Part shown: positions 36,501-48,483 of the stretch, in pieces | Layout: each line of letters opens with the position of its first letter | Position numbering within the stretch: the stretch's first letter is position 1 | NCBI RefSeq assembly: GCF_011386835.1 | Contig: NC_088800.1 | Span: 84,322,981 to 84,386,980, forward strand | Direction of reading: 5' to 3' | Source: Chrysemys picta bellii | Lineage: Eukaryota; Chordata; Testudines; Emydidae | DNA: 64,000 nucleotides | The notes under the pieces: generated by a model | Databases searched by the model: none | What the model saw: only the letters and a program-made list of their open reading frames with translations | What the model was told of the DNA's origin: nothing | Made by a program: the position numbers and the translations under genes

Positions 36501-37467
36501 ATGCTAGAGTTAGGCTGATTTGCATCACCTGAAGTCACAGGTGTTAGCAGAGGGCAGCGTGGACAACTCAGTGCTAGCTTCTGCTCAGTTCCCACAAAGC
36601 CTGAATAAATATACCTGGAGAAGTGACTCACCAGCCAGCACGCCCCCTCCTGGCTGGGCACGGCATAGCAGCTTCCCTCTCCTCTGGGTTCTAGTCCAAG
36701 GTCTGCTCCTTCCAACCTCTTGCTGCTTCCCTGGACTTCTTCATACCTTGGCCTGTCTCTCAGCCCCTTTCCAGGCTGTGCAGCGTCATTCCAGCTCTGG
36801 CAGTGCACAACACAAGGCTTTCCTCTGGAGAGCCGGTTCCTGCCCTTTTATTCAGGCTCGCTTGCCTCCACCCCAGTGGTTTCTCCTGGCCTATTGTTAG
36901 AGGTCAATTCTCCCCCTTCACTTCCTGCTTTCCCACCACTCGGAGCTCCTCCCTTTATGAAGAAGACCCAGCTGGGTCTGATAACAGACTGGCCCACCAC
37001 CTGTAGGGCAGCTGAGGGAGAACACAGGCAAATGGCGTTTTTCCACTGCTCATTTGGGGAACGTGGCGTTTAGTTTAGGTGAGTTTACCTACTTCTTTGT
37101 TTGTTTGCTTTTTAAAAAAATGCTCAAGGGATCAGTCAGGTTGACAGATGCTTTGGAACCATGGGAGATCCTTTAGGACAGGTCACCTCTGCAGAGGAGT
37201 TTGCCATGCTAATTTAGGCAAGTAAACTCACTACGGGGTGTGCGGCTTCAGTCAAAGCACCTGCTACCAAACTTCCAATTATCCAGGGCCAGCCCAATCC
37301 AATTAAAGAGACTGTTTCCCTGCATTTGGCTCTATACTTTACAAATACAGCAGAACTGCTTGGGCTCAAAGAGCAATCCATAAATAACAGGAAAGCCAGT
37401 GCCCTCTAGCTATAAGATGCTTACAGAGGCGATAGTCTAAATATAGCCCATACTTAGCCATGAAATC
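33566..37467. other. Flanking DNA with possible unclassified repeats
   Basis: The block at 34020-34650 ('gaactggccctttaatagg', 'gccagtgacctgtagtagag', 'gggggaaactgaggcag') and the block at 36600-37030 ('gtctgataacagactggccc', 'gtagggcagctgagggagaa') look like dispersed reptile repeats from memory, but I cannot assign a family or fix the ends. A module copy lies at 35860-35945. The 198-codon frame at 36212-36808 shows no domain. Confidence 0.3.
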
Positions 37468-37745
37468 AGGGTTGCCACTTATCCGGTTTTCACCCGGATA
37501 GTCCGGGTTTCGGTTTGTGTGCCTGGGTGCGATTTGACAAGCCCTGATGTCTGTTGTTGTTGTTTTTTAATCGGGGGGGGGGGGGCGGAAAGTGGAGCAT
37601 GGACAGGATCTGGGGGAAGACGCGGAGAAGGGGGCAAGGTCTTGGGGAAGAGGCGGAGAAGGGGGTGGTGCCTTGGGGAAGAGGCGGAGAAGGGGGTGGT
37701 GCCTTGGGAGTCCAGTTACCAGCCATTAGAAAGGTGGCAACTCAA
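37468..37745 (+). mobile_element. hAT-like element with target-site duplication and internal tandem repeat
   Basis: The left end reads AGGGTTGCCACTTATCC and the right end reads AAGGTGGCAACTCAA, so GTTGCCAC is repeated in inverted form at the ends. Both flanks carry the same 9 bases, CATGAAATC, at 37459-37467 and 37746-37754; the functional duplication is probably 8 of these. The interior holds 'ccggttttcacccggatagt', a T run followed by a run of about 14 G, and a 31-bp tandem repeat. No transposase. It is a different family from the TAGGGTGACCAGA elements. Confidence 0.8.
37614..37706 (+). repeat. 31-bp tandem repeat, three copies
   Basis: Three contiguous 31-bp units starting GGGAAGA(G/C)GCGGAGAAGG; the last two are identical and the first differs at several positions near its end. 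It lies inside the hAT-like element, so its length may vary between copies of that element elsewhere. Confidence 0.95.
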
Positions 37746-37754
37746 CATGAAATC

Positions 37755-40700
37755 TGTACCCAGCTTAATTATCTGGGGGTCTGAAGTCCCATCAGTATTG
37801 CAGATTTTCTCTTCATGGCCAGATAGCCTGGTGTTCCATGGATCCCACAGCAGCCCCGGGAAAGCATTCAGTTATCGTCCTGGTTATAAATGATCAAGTC
37901 AGCATTTAACATGAGGCTGCAGGTCAGCTGATCTCTCCTCCCGAGGTCTTTGCAGCAGTCCACAGTGCCCAAAAGAGATCTCAGTGTCTGAACGACTAAA
38001 ATGATTCAGTCCAATGCAATCTGGGGATGAGGATCGAAGTGTGGCATGAGCAAAGGGGAGTGTTTCCCACCCCTAACTCACAGCGATCCCTAGCACCTAT
38101 AGAGTGCCTCAGATGTGCAAACCACCAACCAGCCATTAGCTCATTACTAGGGCCCTACCAAATTCACGGTCCATTTTGGTCAATTTCACAGTCATAGGAT
38201 TTAAAAAATAGTAACTGTCATGACTGCAGCTATTTCAATCTGAAATGTCATGGTGTTGTAAGTGTAGGGGTCCTGATCCAAAAAGGAGCTGGGGGGTGGG
38301 GTGTTGCGGTACTGCTACCCTTACTGCTGCAGGCAGCGGTGCTACCTTCAGAGCTGGGCAACTGGAGAGCAGCGGCTGCTGGCCGGGAGCCCATCTCTGA
38401 AGGCAGAGTCGTCGCCAGTAGCAGCGCAGAAGTAAGGATGGCATGGTGTGGTATTGCCACCCTTCCTTGTACAGAGCTGCATAGAAGCAGAAGGGACCAG
38501 ATTCTTAAAGGTATTTGGAATCCTACCTGTCATTTCAAACCTCCCCCGCCCCCAGACCTAGCCCACTAACGTCCCACTTACACCCTTTGAGGATCTGGGC
38601 TGAGATGCCTGCAGATCATCTCGACAAATGGGCTACATGCCCTCTTTCCCCTCCTGCAGGCAGAGTGGGGGTGAGGACTTTCAGCCCTGGAACACATCAC
38701 CGCCATGGTCACACAGTGCATTGTGGGGCACCTCCATTCCTCACCCCGGGCTATATTCCAGCCCAAGTTTCAGCTCTCAAGCATCAGCTATGTAGGTTGA
38801 GGTTGTGCTAAAAGGGGTTATTGTTGTTTGTTACAAGACCCAGTTCGCTTTGGTTTTGACTCTCCTGGAATGCCAAAAAAAAAATGGATTAAGGGAATTT
38901 ACTCAAACTTTCAAAAAACAAATGGCCCTCAGCCTGGGAAAGCACAGCCCTCAAGATAAGTTACGAGCATGTGAAAACTGGAGATACTAGTAATGATAAC
39001 TGTTTGCAACCTTGCGGGCATGACCAGCCTCTGCGTCAGTGGAAGAGCCTGTATTTAATGATCCTTCCTACTGGAGTCAGAGAAGAAGCATTTTTTATAG
39101 ATTGGGGGAGGGAAAATATCATTGTGAAACTTTAGCTTCTTGTCTGAGCCCAGAGCTGGTTTATGGCAGGGGCCTTTCTGCCTTTGATCTATACTAGCAT
39201 GGGGATTTTTATGAGGACAGAGCAGGAAGACTGAACTGTCTCTCTTTCTAATTGGGTAACCACTGGCTGTTGTGGAAAGGACCTTTCAGGACTTATGGAA
39301 AGGAGCGGCTGTCACGTTAATGAGAATCAGCTTGTTACTGATCTCCCACTGGTTGTGGTGTCTTTGTCCTCCTGCTCCAGGGCACATGGGTATGAATGTA
39401 GAATAAGCATGTGGGGAGGGGAAATACTTTCTTATAGACTCCCAGAGGATTTCCATCACCAGACCTGGGCCTGGATTTTTATTCATCATTTATACCAGAG
39501 ACCCCCAAGTGGCAAAATTTGACTCCAAATTTGGATTCGGACCTTCTCAGCATCTGGGAGGTCTTCAGATCTGAGGGTTTGGTTTGACTCATGAGAGGGG
39601 GTGGTCATGAGATTTGGATCCAAAGATGGGTTTAGATTCTGGATAGAAATCCTCTGGATTTCTTCATGACTGCTGTTTATAGAGAACCTTTCAGAAAAAG
39701 ATCCCAACTAATGCAACAACATTATTTTAAATGGTTCACCCCATGCAGCCACTTCTGGAGTAGAACATGGCAGCTGTTTTTAACATGCATGACAATGCTT
39801 TAAATAGTTCAGGACAGAAAGTGAAGGTGTACATTATCCATCTGAAACTACAGGAGGAATTTTAAGCAAAGAGAATATAATTTCCCAAAGTGACACAGAG
39901 CCAGCAACACCATGGCGAGATTTCTCTTTATGCATTCAACAAAACTTGAATACAGCAAATTGCCTGTAACTATAGTGATGCCACTGCACTACAGACAGTC
40001 CTGTTATGCAAGGAACTGAAACATTTACAAGATTTAAAACCTCAGAAATGTAAATAAGTGAGTAATTCTCAGTATGTTTTGATTGCAGGATATAAGTAGC
40101 ATAGTCTGTGCTGCTGTATTTTATTGTGGCACTATTTGTCATTTGCTAGAACTCGTGACATGTCTCTGTCATGATATCCGGAATTACAGTCCATCTTTAA
40201 CAGGCGGCATTTGTTAAACAAAACAGCTACAAACCCAACAAACACACTTCCACAAAGCTTGAATCCCAACTTTGTCTGTTTACCATGGAGCACTCTGGGT
40301 CTGGAACTCCACACAGTGACATTTAGTGGCTGAATAATATATTGCAAATAAACATAGCAATTACGATCTTAAAGGAAAATACTGAGCCTCTATGAAGCCA
40401 GCTCAGCAGCGCAGTGTGAATTTCCATAGTATTAGTTCCAGCACAGGCTCGCTGCTGGTTTCTATCGCCTGACCTGAGTGCTTCCTCAAGCAAGCTTTGG
40501 CCAAACCATTCCTCTGCAGTAAGTATGCAGCCATGCCACTCAGATAAGCAGCGAAGGAGCCCTGCTCAGGACTGACTGTGTCTCTCGATCTGTGAAGGCC
40601 CCAAAGAATGATGCAATGTGGGACAAAGACCCCAAATGAGGGACACATAAATATTATCCTAGCAGGAGATTGACCACGCTGTGGAATCTCTTCCTTGAGA

Positions 40701-42179
40701 ATGCCAGACTCCTCCTAGCACTTCAGTGTCTTTAGTTCCGAAGGAAATAATTTTCAACAGTACCAGCAAGCGGGCACCAAACTCATGTCACCCGAGGGAA
40801 TTTGGGGATCGAAAGGAAGGCACTTGGGAGCTCAAAGTTAGGTTACTTCCGGCCAGATCCTGCTGACCGGTATAATCCAGAGGGGCTCCCGTGAGAGAGT
40901 CCAGATTTACACGGGGGTGTGCCTGAGATCAGGAGCTGGCTCACAGCGTTGAATCAGCTTTCCAAGACAGGGCTGGCTAGGTCTCCAGCTCCAGCCATGG
41001 GAACTGGCTGAGGCTTGGTCATGCTTGGCTCACGAAAGCAGTGTTTCCCTGCCGCTATCGTAGGCGTTCTAGGCATGAGGCTACCTGCCCTTCACTTCAT
41101 GATGGTTGTTTTACAGAGGAGAAAAAGACCAGAGTGTGGCTTTGCCTTCGAGCACTTTCTGTAAAGCCCTGTAAATGCACTGGGGCTTCAGAGGGAAAGT
41201 CCACATCCCTTCAGCAGGGAGCTCCTTGCCGAGGAAAGACTTGCCGTGCGGCTGGGATGAGGGGCTACCAGGCTGGGTGAGCCAGGGGCTGACGCTCCTC
41301 CGTCTCTGGGCCCACTGGACCCCCCCACCCACCCCAGGTTCATGCCAAGCAAATGCCTGTTGGGCTGGGGAACGTGCTGGGGTCTGTGATTGTTCTGAAC
41401 ACCAGGAAGAGCCGCCCCAGCCCGCTCACTAACTGCAAAACCAGCCGCCGGCCAAAATTGGAGCTTGCAGGCTCGTCGTGGGTATAGGACAGATTGAGAG
41501 AGACTGGCTGAGTTGCTAACTGTTTTTTAATGTTGGGGTGGAGGGCACGGGGTGGGTGCTTTCCAAATCAGTTTGTTGTCTAGAAGCCCCTTAAGAAGGA
41601 GCAGAGAAGCCCGTTCCCTGGTAATTATCCCTCTGGTTCTTCCGTGCCATGGAGGGATTTGTTTGCTGCTGTTAGATCCTGCTCCTATTAGCAGCTCCAG
41701 CTTCTATTTAATAACACCCCGTGGCACTTGCTGATGGCAGGCGAGGCTTGCAAGCTTTGTTATTTAATTGCCAAGCCCATCCTGAAATGTCAACACGCAC
41801 GTGACTCATATTTAATATCGCACAAAACAATGAGCTTTTCACCACACACCTGCCAGGCTGCGCTTTGCAAGCACGATGCAGCTGGCGGGGCCGTCGCTGG
41901 CGAGAGAGAGAAGCGCTGCCTTCCGAGAGGTGCAGCCTGCGACCCCCAACCGCCCTGCTGTGCTAGTGCCCTGACTTCCACACCCCTCATTTGTGGGATC
42001 CGACCTACCCTCCATCAGTACCCGCCAAATCCCAGACACGGATCCAGGCGCCCCTTCCCCACTGCAGCTTCCTCCCAAGCCCCTGAAAGTCCTCACCCCG
42101 CTCAGCAAACCTCCCCACTTAGGGGTCAGAGGGGGCACCATGAGACGAGGCAGCAAACAGAAGATGCCTTGTAGCAAAG
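37755..42179. other. Flanking DNA, no gene seen
   Basis: No exon or clear transposon is recognised over 4.4 kb. A module copy lies at 40850-40925 ('cggccagatcctgctgacc', 'ccagatttacacggggg'). The segment at 38220-38440, with its short TGCTG/CAGCA-rich inverted pieces, is unclassified. Confidence 0.35.
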
Positions 42180-42870
42180 CAAAGACTCCCCCGTGCGGCG
42201 CCTCCTGCTGGTCATCTTGGGAATTAGCTCAACTCCAGCTCCAGAGCACCCTCTGCTGGCCGGTGTCTCACCTGACTCAGGCCCCTATGTCCCTCCCAGA
42301 CCCTGGTGCCCCTTTACCTCAGGGTTCTGCCCCAGCAGTACCCCCACGCTCTGGGTCTCCCCTCCCAGGGGAACCCCCAACCCTCTAAGCCCTCAGTGGC
42401 TACTTGCCTCAGTGGCTACTGCCGTCATCTAGCCCCCTTTCCCTGGGGCAGACTGCAGTCTGTCATGGCCACTCATCACTGGCAAGGGGGTAGGGCCTGC
42501 TGCCTCTGTCTATCCCAGGCTACACCTCTGCAGCCCCAGTACCTCCGCAGGCCTTCAACAAGGCCTCAGCCTGGGGAGTTGCCAGGCTGGAGCTCCCCAG
42601 CTCCTCTTGCCCTTGTCCCCAGCACTGCTCCGCTTCAGGTACCCTGCTCCCCGGCAGCCAGCCCTTCCCACTCCAGGGCTAGTGAGATGCCTCACAGCTC
42701 CTGGCCCACAGCCCTTATCAGGGCCAGCTGGGCCCGGATTGAGCCGGCCACACCTGTGGTCAGCTACTCACTCAGCTGCTCTCACTCCTTTTCTCCCAGC
42801 CACAGTCCTCTCCACGCTGCTTTTAACCCCTGTTCTGCCAGCGTGGGGCCGCCGCCCCACTACATACCTG
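42180..42870. repeat. GC-rich dispersed repeat
   Basis: A run of landmarks, 'gagcaccctctgctggccgg', 'ctgggtctcccctcccaggg', 'ggggcagactgcagtctgt', 'ggggagttgccaggctggag', 'ttatcagggccagctgggcc' and 'gtcagctactcac', matches from memory a repeat found widely in turtle assemblies. The open frames across it (250 codons from 42306, 196 codons from 42607) are by-products of its C-rich composition. Class and ends are uncertain. Confidence 0.45.
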
Positions 42871-45800
42871 TGCCTAGAAATTTCTGGGCAGGGAACGCTT
42901 TCGGTGGCAGGATTTTGGAACAACGTGTGCATGGTCAAATGGGAGCACATGTGGTGTCACGTGTCCACCTCGGATACACACCTGAGGGGTCACCCGCTGA
43001 ATTTACACATCAGCAGCTATTTTCCAGCTCGTCCCGCCAGCAAAGCCTCGTCGAATAGAAAGGAGCTGAAGTGCGTGAGAGCCATCCCCAAGAGCACGCC
43101 ATGCCGTGCAATTCTCCTGAGCAACGCGAGCCTGCCCCCTGCTCCCCTCGGGCGGGACAAGATGGCGGGTGTAGCTGACAACAGGCGCGTTCAGTGAATA
43201 TCCTTTGTCAGCCTCCAGCTGCAGCCTCGAGCCAGAGGAGTTAGTGATGTGAGTTACAGCTCTCCAGCTGCCCGAAACGGGAGAGGGGGGCATGCAAGCT
43301 GTTCAGGCACATCTGGAGAAGGGAACGACCAAAAGACACTAGTCTCTGGCTGACAGATTCCTTCCTTGTTGGGCCATATAGTATTTGTCAGAACATTAGC
43401 CTGAACAATACGCCACTGTCCTCTCTCCGAAAGCTGATGCGTCGGGGGAGGTGGCAAATGGCACCATAATGCCCCTAGTCAGCTGTGCAGGGCTTTAGTC
43501 TTTCCTGCCCCACCTCTCTGTAGAGCTGTGATTACCAGTAATCAAATAACCCCTCTAAAGTACCTTTGCAAAATTCCCCCTGCTTCTTTGCCCTGGGGAC
43601 AGGAGTGATTTTTTGAGCAGGCGAGTAAAATCGAACTTGTTTTCATCCTCTTCGTCATTATTAGAGTGAATGGATTCTGGGCCGGGGCTTAAAGGTTTTC
43701 ATGATCATGGTGCTACAGCTCATCTTTTCTCTGTGCCTTGAGCACACAGAGTAACTCGTAGACTAAAGGGGGAGGGTGGGTCTGCCTCAGACTCATGCCC
43801 CTGTGCGTGTGTGTTTGCATGATAACACAGTCTAGGGTTAGCAGGGTATCTGGCCAGACTCAGAGCTGCTCGTGTGTATGTAAGACTGGATCCCAGTGGC
43901 AGAGCGAGAGGTTGGCAGTTCTGCTCCCCCAGCCTGTATGTGGTTAGCCCATGACCACGGTGTTTGTATGCCTGTGGCCACAGATACTTACGAGCGCTCT
44001 GGGATGTAACACAAGGCCTGGCTTTGGAATGCTGCCTCCAGAGCGGTTTGAGATTTCCCTTCCCTGGGCAGCCAAGCACTCGAGCGGTCTCCCAGGGGAG
44101 CGAATCGGACGGATGTTTCGGAGTCTCTGGTGGGCTCTTCCCAGCGAGGCGTGTCTGGAGCAGAGCAAGGCCTTTTCCCCTCACCGGCTCTAGAGAGAAG
44201 CGAGCTCACGAGTAGTGCCGGCCAAGCAGCAATGGAGCAGGGACAGTTGATGAAGAGCTGTGGGGGCAGAGGGGAGCATTGGGTAGGATGAGACAATCCA
44301 GGCAGTGCTGCGAGGATACCAGGTGCTTGTCCCTCGAGCCAGCTGCTTGCCCTGTCCTTGCTCCACGCCGTTCTAAGCAGCACCAGGCAGGCAGCAAAGT
44401 GCGACGGCAAGAACACAGCATGTTACAACCCCAGCTCTGCCGCTGAGTTGCTTTGGGGACAGAACACTTCACCTCTTTGCAACAATCCCTCCCATCACCA
44501 GCCTGAGAGAGCTTGGATGGCACGTGACCGGCAGGTGGGAGCTAGCCCTGAGGGACCCATGGGAAAGTGTCCGGCCCTCTCCTTCACCCTGAGCTCCGGG
44601 TTGGCAGAGATGTGATACCGTAGGACTGCACCAGAACTGTCGGCGTTCCATTTGGCAGGCTTGACAAGCCACAGCTGCACAAACCAAAGCTGCTCTTGTC
44701 CCCACTTCTCTTCTTAGGGTTGCCTGGGTTGGAAACCCTCCTCTAACAGGTTCCACGTCCACAGCCCTGGGGGAGGGCTCACCAGATTTAGTGTCTCTTC
44801 GGCTACCCCCCACCCTCTCTGCTCCACCCTGCTTCGAACTGCCCCCTGCTTGCGGTAGCCCGGGCTTGTCTGGCTCCAGTCCTCAGGAAGCTGCAGAAAG
44901 AGCCGTCCCCAGAGTGCTGCTTTTTAGATGAATAATCCCCATAGCAGGACAAAACAGCCCAAACCCAATGAATTGAAAAGGCTGCAATTTTATTAACTAT
45001 ATGAAATGTGCACTTTTGATTACAATAGGCAGGGCTGTTTGGGTCCCACAAACTCCATCCCCAGGTTCGAGTTGCATGAAATATTAGCAACAACGTCCAA
45101 AGGCCTTGACCGTTCGAGCCGGAGCTTAGGGGTTCTCACGTGGTTCCATTCTGGGACTAGTTTTCCCACATGAAAACAGGGTCATTTCTGAGTGATTATA
45201 TTTTCCTCTCCCAGGAAAACATAGGACCGCCTGAGCTGCGACATGATCCTGCAACTGACAGTGTGTAATTTGGGGCAGGCACCCAATTGAAATATTTTCC
45301 CTCACACCCAGCCCTGTTCAAACAGCCGCTCTTGGGTGTGCTTATTCTATTTAGATGTGTGCAGATGTGACTGATCTTGCAACAAAACTTAAACTGGACT
45401 TGGGCAACACAACACACTCACCCTGAAGAAATGATCATATTTGATATTTGTTTCGTGCTCTTCATCCTAAAGCACTTGTACAAACTGCCTGGATGCATAC
45501 AGCACCACCAAAATGCAGCTGTGTCTGGGGTGGAGGGCAGCAACCACCACGCTGTGAACTGTGCACAAGTAGAGGGAAGGGGACACCTGTTCAATGAGAC
45601 ACACAGACACAGGATTTATTTTGTCTAGCTCAAGGATGAAAGGTTGAGTTGATGTCGAGGCACCAGGGAATCCTGCTATTGCAAATCTGACAGGCAATAC
45701 ACGGTATATATGTATATAGGGTCTGATTCTGATCTCACTCACAGCTATGTACCTGCACTGGGCATATTCCCACTACTCCCCTATACTATGTGCAGTCATT

Positions 45801-45890
45801 TTTACCAGTGGGGTAAATTTCTCCGAAGTCAGAGTCGTAGCATTTCACACTGGGACAGGACGACTGTACACGGGGCCCCCGCATTGTAAT
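42871..45890. other. Flanking DNA, MIR scrap near 44426-44480
   Basis: At 44426-44480, 'cccagctctgccgctgagtt' and 'acttcacctctttgcaa' are a short MIR core in sense orientation. A module-like piece lies at 45715-45850. Nothing else is recognised. Confidence 0.3.
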
Positions 45891-46558
45891 GGTTCAGCAA
45901 TGGTCTTTCTCATCAAGCACTAGCTAAGGTTATTGCAAAATAAGGTTCTATGTATCTCGCTCTCTTGCCCTGTCCTTACCACTATTCTATCTGCAGGCTG
46001 CAACAGATGACAGCTTTAATATCCATTTTTTACTGCACACTTTCTTTGAATGATGAGTCTGGTCTTGCTCTGGGAGTTTAGGGTGTGCAAGGAATGCAGG
46101 ATTGGGTACTGGTCGTGCCCCCTGGGTAGCGTACACACACCCCAGCCTATTATGCAACTCCAAATCTGTGTTCTCTACAAAGAAGAACCTGATCCCCAGA
46201 GTTCGGATCTGAATCCAAACTCCACCCAGCTTCAGAGGCGCTGAGCTCTTGGGTTCTGGTTAAGTTCGTCTCTGGATCTCTGTCTCTAAAGAGGGATCCG
46301 CTTATGACCAGGACACGAACTAAACCAGAAACCTAAGCTAGTAAGTCACATGGAGCTGAACTGATGCCTCAGAATCTATCCAACACAACACTGGATGACG
46401 TTGTTTTTGACCTGAGGATTAGTACAGGGTGGGTGAAGCACTGGATAGAATTAGTAAAGATACACGTGCATTAAATATTGCTGGGCTGTTAAAAGCCTTT
46501 GTTGGGAAGCTCCCAAGCTCATTAGAGATGCATCTATTTGGCATGTAATTAACGCTAA
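45891..46558 (+). repeat. Long inverted repeat, left arm
   Basis: 668 bp that is repeated in reverse orientation at 48484-49141. Reading both arms by eye gives about four single-base differences and one 10-bp insertion in this arm (TAAGGTTCTA near 45941), so identity is about 99%. The match starts abruptly at 'ggttcagcaatgg' and ends abruptly at 'aattaacgctaa'. No target-site duplication flanks the pair and no transposase lies between them. The arm is otherwise single-copy-looking DNA; the 64-codon frame found in both arms is not evidence of a gene. Confidence 0.95.
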
Positions 46559-46569
46559 TTGTTAATTGT

Positions 46570-46620
46570 ATTGTAATGGCATTATTCCTGATTTACACCA
46601 TAACAGAATCAGATCCGTTA
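46570..46620. repeat. Palindromic module just inside the left arm
   Basis: 'ttcctgatttacaccataa' and 'cagaatcagatcc' belong to the recurring module. It also contains ATTGTAATGG, a 10-base word that occurs just outside the other end of the left arm at 45883-45892. Confidence 0.45.
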
Positions 46621-46979
46621 GGCTCAGATATGTACACTTCAAGTGTCCCACAGAAAAGCTCAGTTACCCACAATTGGATTCCAGATGCGATGCGAGTTGG
46701 TTTTGAGCCGAGAAAAATCTCTTTCCCGAAGAAGCCAGTCTAATAATATGTAGCCAGACTGTCTTGCTGGGTAAAATATTACTGTACCGCAAAACTAATA
46801 GAATGGGAGCTAGTCTGACTACTGACAGAGAAAGTAATGGGATTTTTAGCTGATGCATCTGAAAAGCTCCCTCAGTGGGTGGGTGGATGGAGCAGGCTTG
46901 ACAAGAAGTTGTACGTGGGAGTAGGCAGCGGAATACAGAATACAGACACCCCAAAGACAAGGAGGTTAATGACAAACAG

Positions 46980-47085
46980 CTGTCAGGGATGGGCTAGGTT
47001 TACTTGGTCCTGCCTCGGCACAGGGGGCTGGACTGGACTTCTCGAGGCCCTTTCCAGCCCAACATTTCTACGATTCCACAATCTG
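46980..47085 (+). mobile_element. CR1 LINE 3' tail
   Basis: 'ggtttacttggtcctgcctc', 'agggggctggactggactt' and 'ccctttccagcccaacattt' are the end of a CR1 3' UTR, finishing with 'ctacgattcc' in place of the usual ATTCTATGATTCTATG tail. Only the last 100 bp or so are present. It lies tail-to-tail with the copy at 47223. Confidence 0.8.
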
Positions 47086-47222
47086 AACATGCCCCAAGCC
47101 ACTGTGTGATGCTACTTGAAAAAGAAGTGACAGAGAGGATTTTCCGTGTTGGATGTGGCATGTAGGGAAGGGAAAGAACGTGACAAATGTGAAATGAGCA
47201 CAAGGTAGGAGCGCTGGATAAT

Positions 47223-47690
47223 CAGAATCATAAGAGATGTTGGGCTGGAAGGGACCTCGAGAGGTCATCTAGTCCAGCCCCCTGCGCAGAGGCAGGACCA
47301 AGTAAACCTAGACCAGCCGTGACAGATGTTTGTCCAACCTGTTCTAAAAAACCTCCAATGATGGGCAGTGGTGCTGAAACAATTTTTATGAGGCAGGGGA
47401 GGCAGAAATCATGTATTTGGGTTGTTAGTACTACTTCAAGTCAGGGGTGCGGCAGCACACCCAGCACCCCTAATTCCAGCACCTATGATGATGGAGAGTC
47501 CACAACCTCCCTTGGAAGCCTGTCCCACTGCTTCACTACTCTTGCAGTTAGAAAGTTTTTCCTAATAGCTCACCTAAATCTCCCTTGCTGCAGATGAAGC
47601 CAGTTGCTTCTTGTCCTACCTTCAGAGGACATGGAGAACAATTGATCCATAAACTTTAAAATACTAGGATAGGTTAATAAAACCTAATAA
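47223..47690 (-). mobile_element. CR1 LINE 3' end with coding tail, interrupted by a MITE
   Basis: Minus strand. From 47690 leftward it encodes the degenerate C-terminus of CR1 ORF2 (RTRSNWLHLQQGRF, IRKNFLTARVVKQWDRLPREVV), then the 3' UTR, ending at about 47223 with 'ggctggaagggacctcgag' seen on the plus strand. The element at 47366-47487 splits it. The LINE without the insertion is about 346 bp, a typical 5'-truncated CR1. Confidence 0.88.
47366..47487. mobile_element. Non-autonomous hAT-like element nested in CR1
   Basis: 122 bp beginning CAGTGGTGCTGAAAC and ending TTCCAGCACCTATG, so the ends are inverted repeats (CA..GGTGCTGRAA). The flanks are ATGATGGG (47358-47365) and ATGATGGA (47488-47495), matching at 7 of 8 bases. 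Removing the element and one flank restores a continuous CR1 sequence, which shows that it inserted after the LINE did. No coding content. Confidence 0.8.
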
Positions 47691-47879
47691 AACCTTTGTG
47701 CGTTTCTCCATGGTGCTCTGTGCCTTCCCATCGCTTGGCAGATGGGGGACAGGACTTTCCTGTTTGACTTGCATCATGAAATCAGTTGAGTTGGACAAGA
47801 CGATTCATGGGTCATTTCCCCTTCTCCGTGGCAGGCTCCATTTCACTGTCTCTAAAACAGCCCAGAGAAAGGGGCATTT

Positions 47880-48000
47880 ATGGAGCCAGGGTGGCCCCTG
47901 TGGTTAATGCACTGGCTAGGACGTCATGAGATGGGGGTTCAACCACCGGCTCTGCCATAGACTCTTTGGGTGGCTCACTTGACCTCTCTGTGCCTAGAGT
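47880..48000 (+). repeat. MIR / CORE-SINE copy with tRNA-like head
   Basis: 'ctgtggttaatgcactgg', 'gatgggggttcaaccaccg', 'gctctgccatagactctt' and 'cttgacctctctgtgcctag' are head, B-box region and core of a MIR in sense orientation. It sits in the spacer of the long inverted repeat. Confidence 0.7.
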
Positions 48001-48483
48001 AGGAATTGTCATGTTGGTTTTTTCCCCTCTCTTGCCTATTTAGTTTGTAAGGCCCAGATCCTTAAACGTCTTTAAGTGCCTGAGACCCGCTGACGTCCTA
48101 CACTCTTTAGCACAGGGACTGTCCTGGACAATTGTGTGGCTACAGCATGCAACTCAATGGGGCTTTGCTTTCGGTTGTAGCCCCCAGATGCTACCACCAT
48201 AGAGATAATCATTGTGCAAACTTGGAAAAATCTCTAGTCTTGGGTTCCATGGGCTCCCCTGACAGGCTGGGCTATTCCGCGCATCCCTAATATTAGCTAG
48301 CTACCCTTCAGGCACACTGGGATTGCCTGTAATTATTTCCACACATCTGACACGCTGGTTAAGTCAATTTGTATGATGAGTAGCTGATTGACTGGCCATA
48401 GGTATCTTGTCAACTGCTTACCTCCCATTTACAAGCTTAATAACTCAGTGGGACCATAATTACATGTTCATTGCTGAGCTCAT

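Noticed and set aside
42306..43197. 250- and 196-codon frames
   Set aside because: They run through a C-rich dispersed repeat, are proline/serine/leucine-rich without a domain, and overlap each other in different frames.
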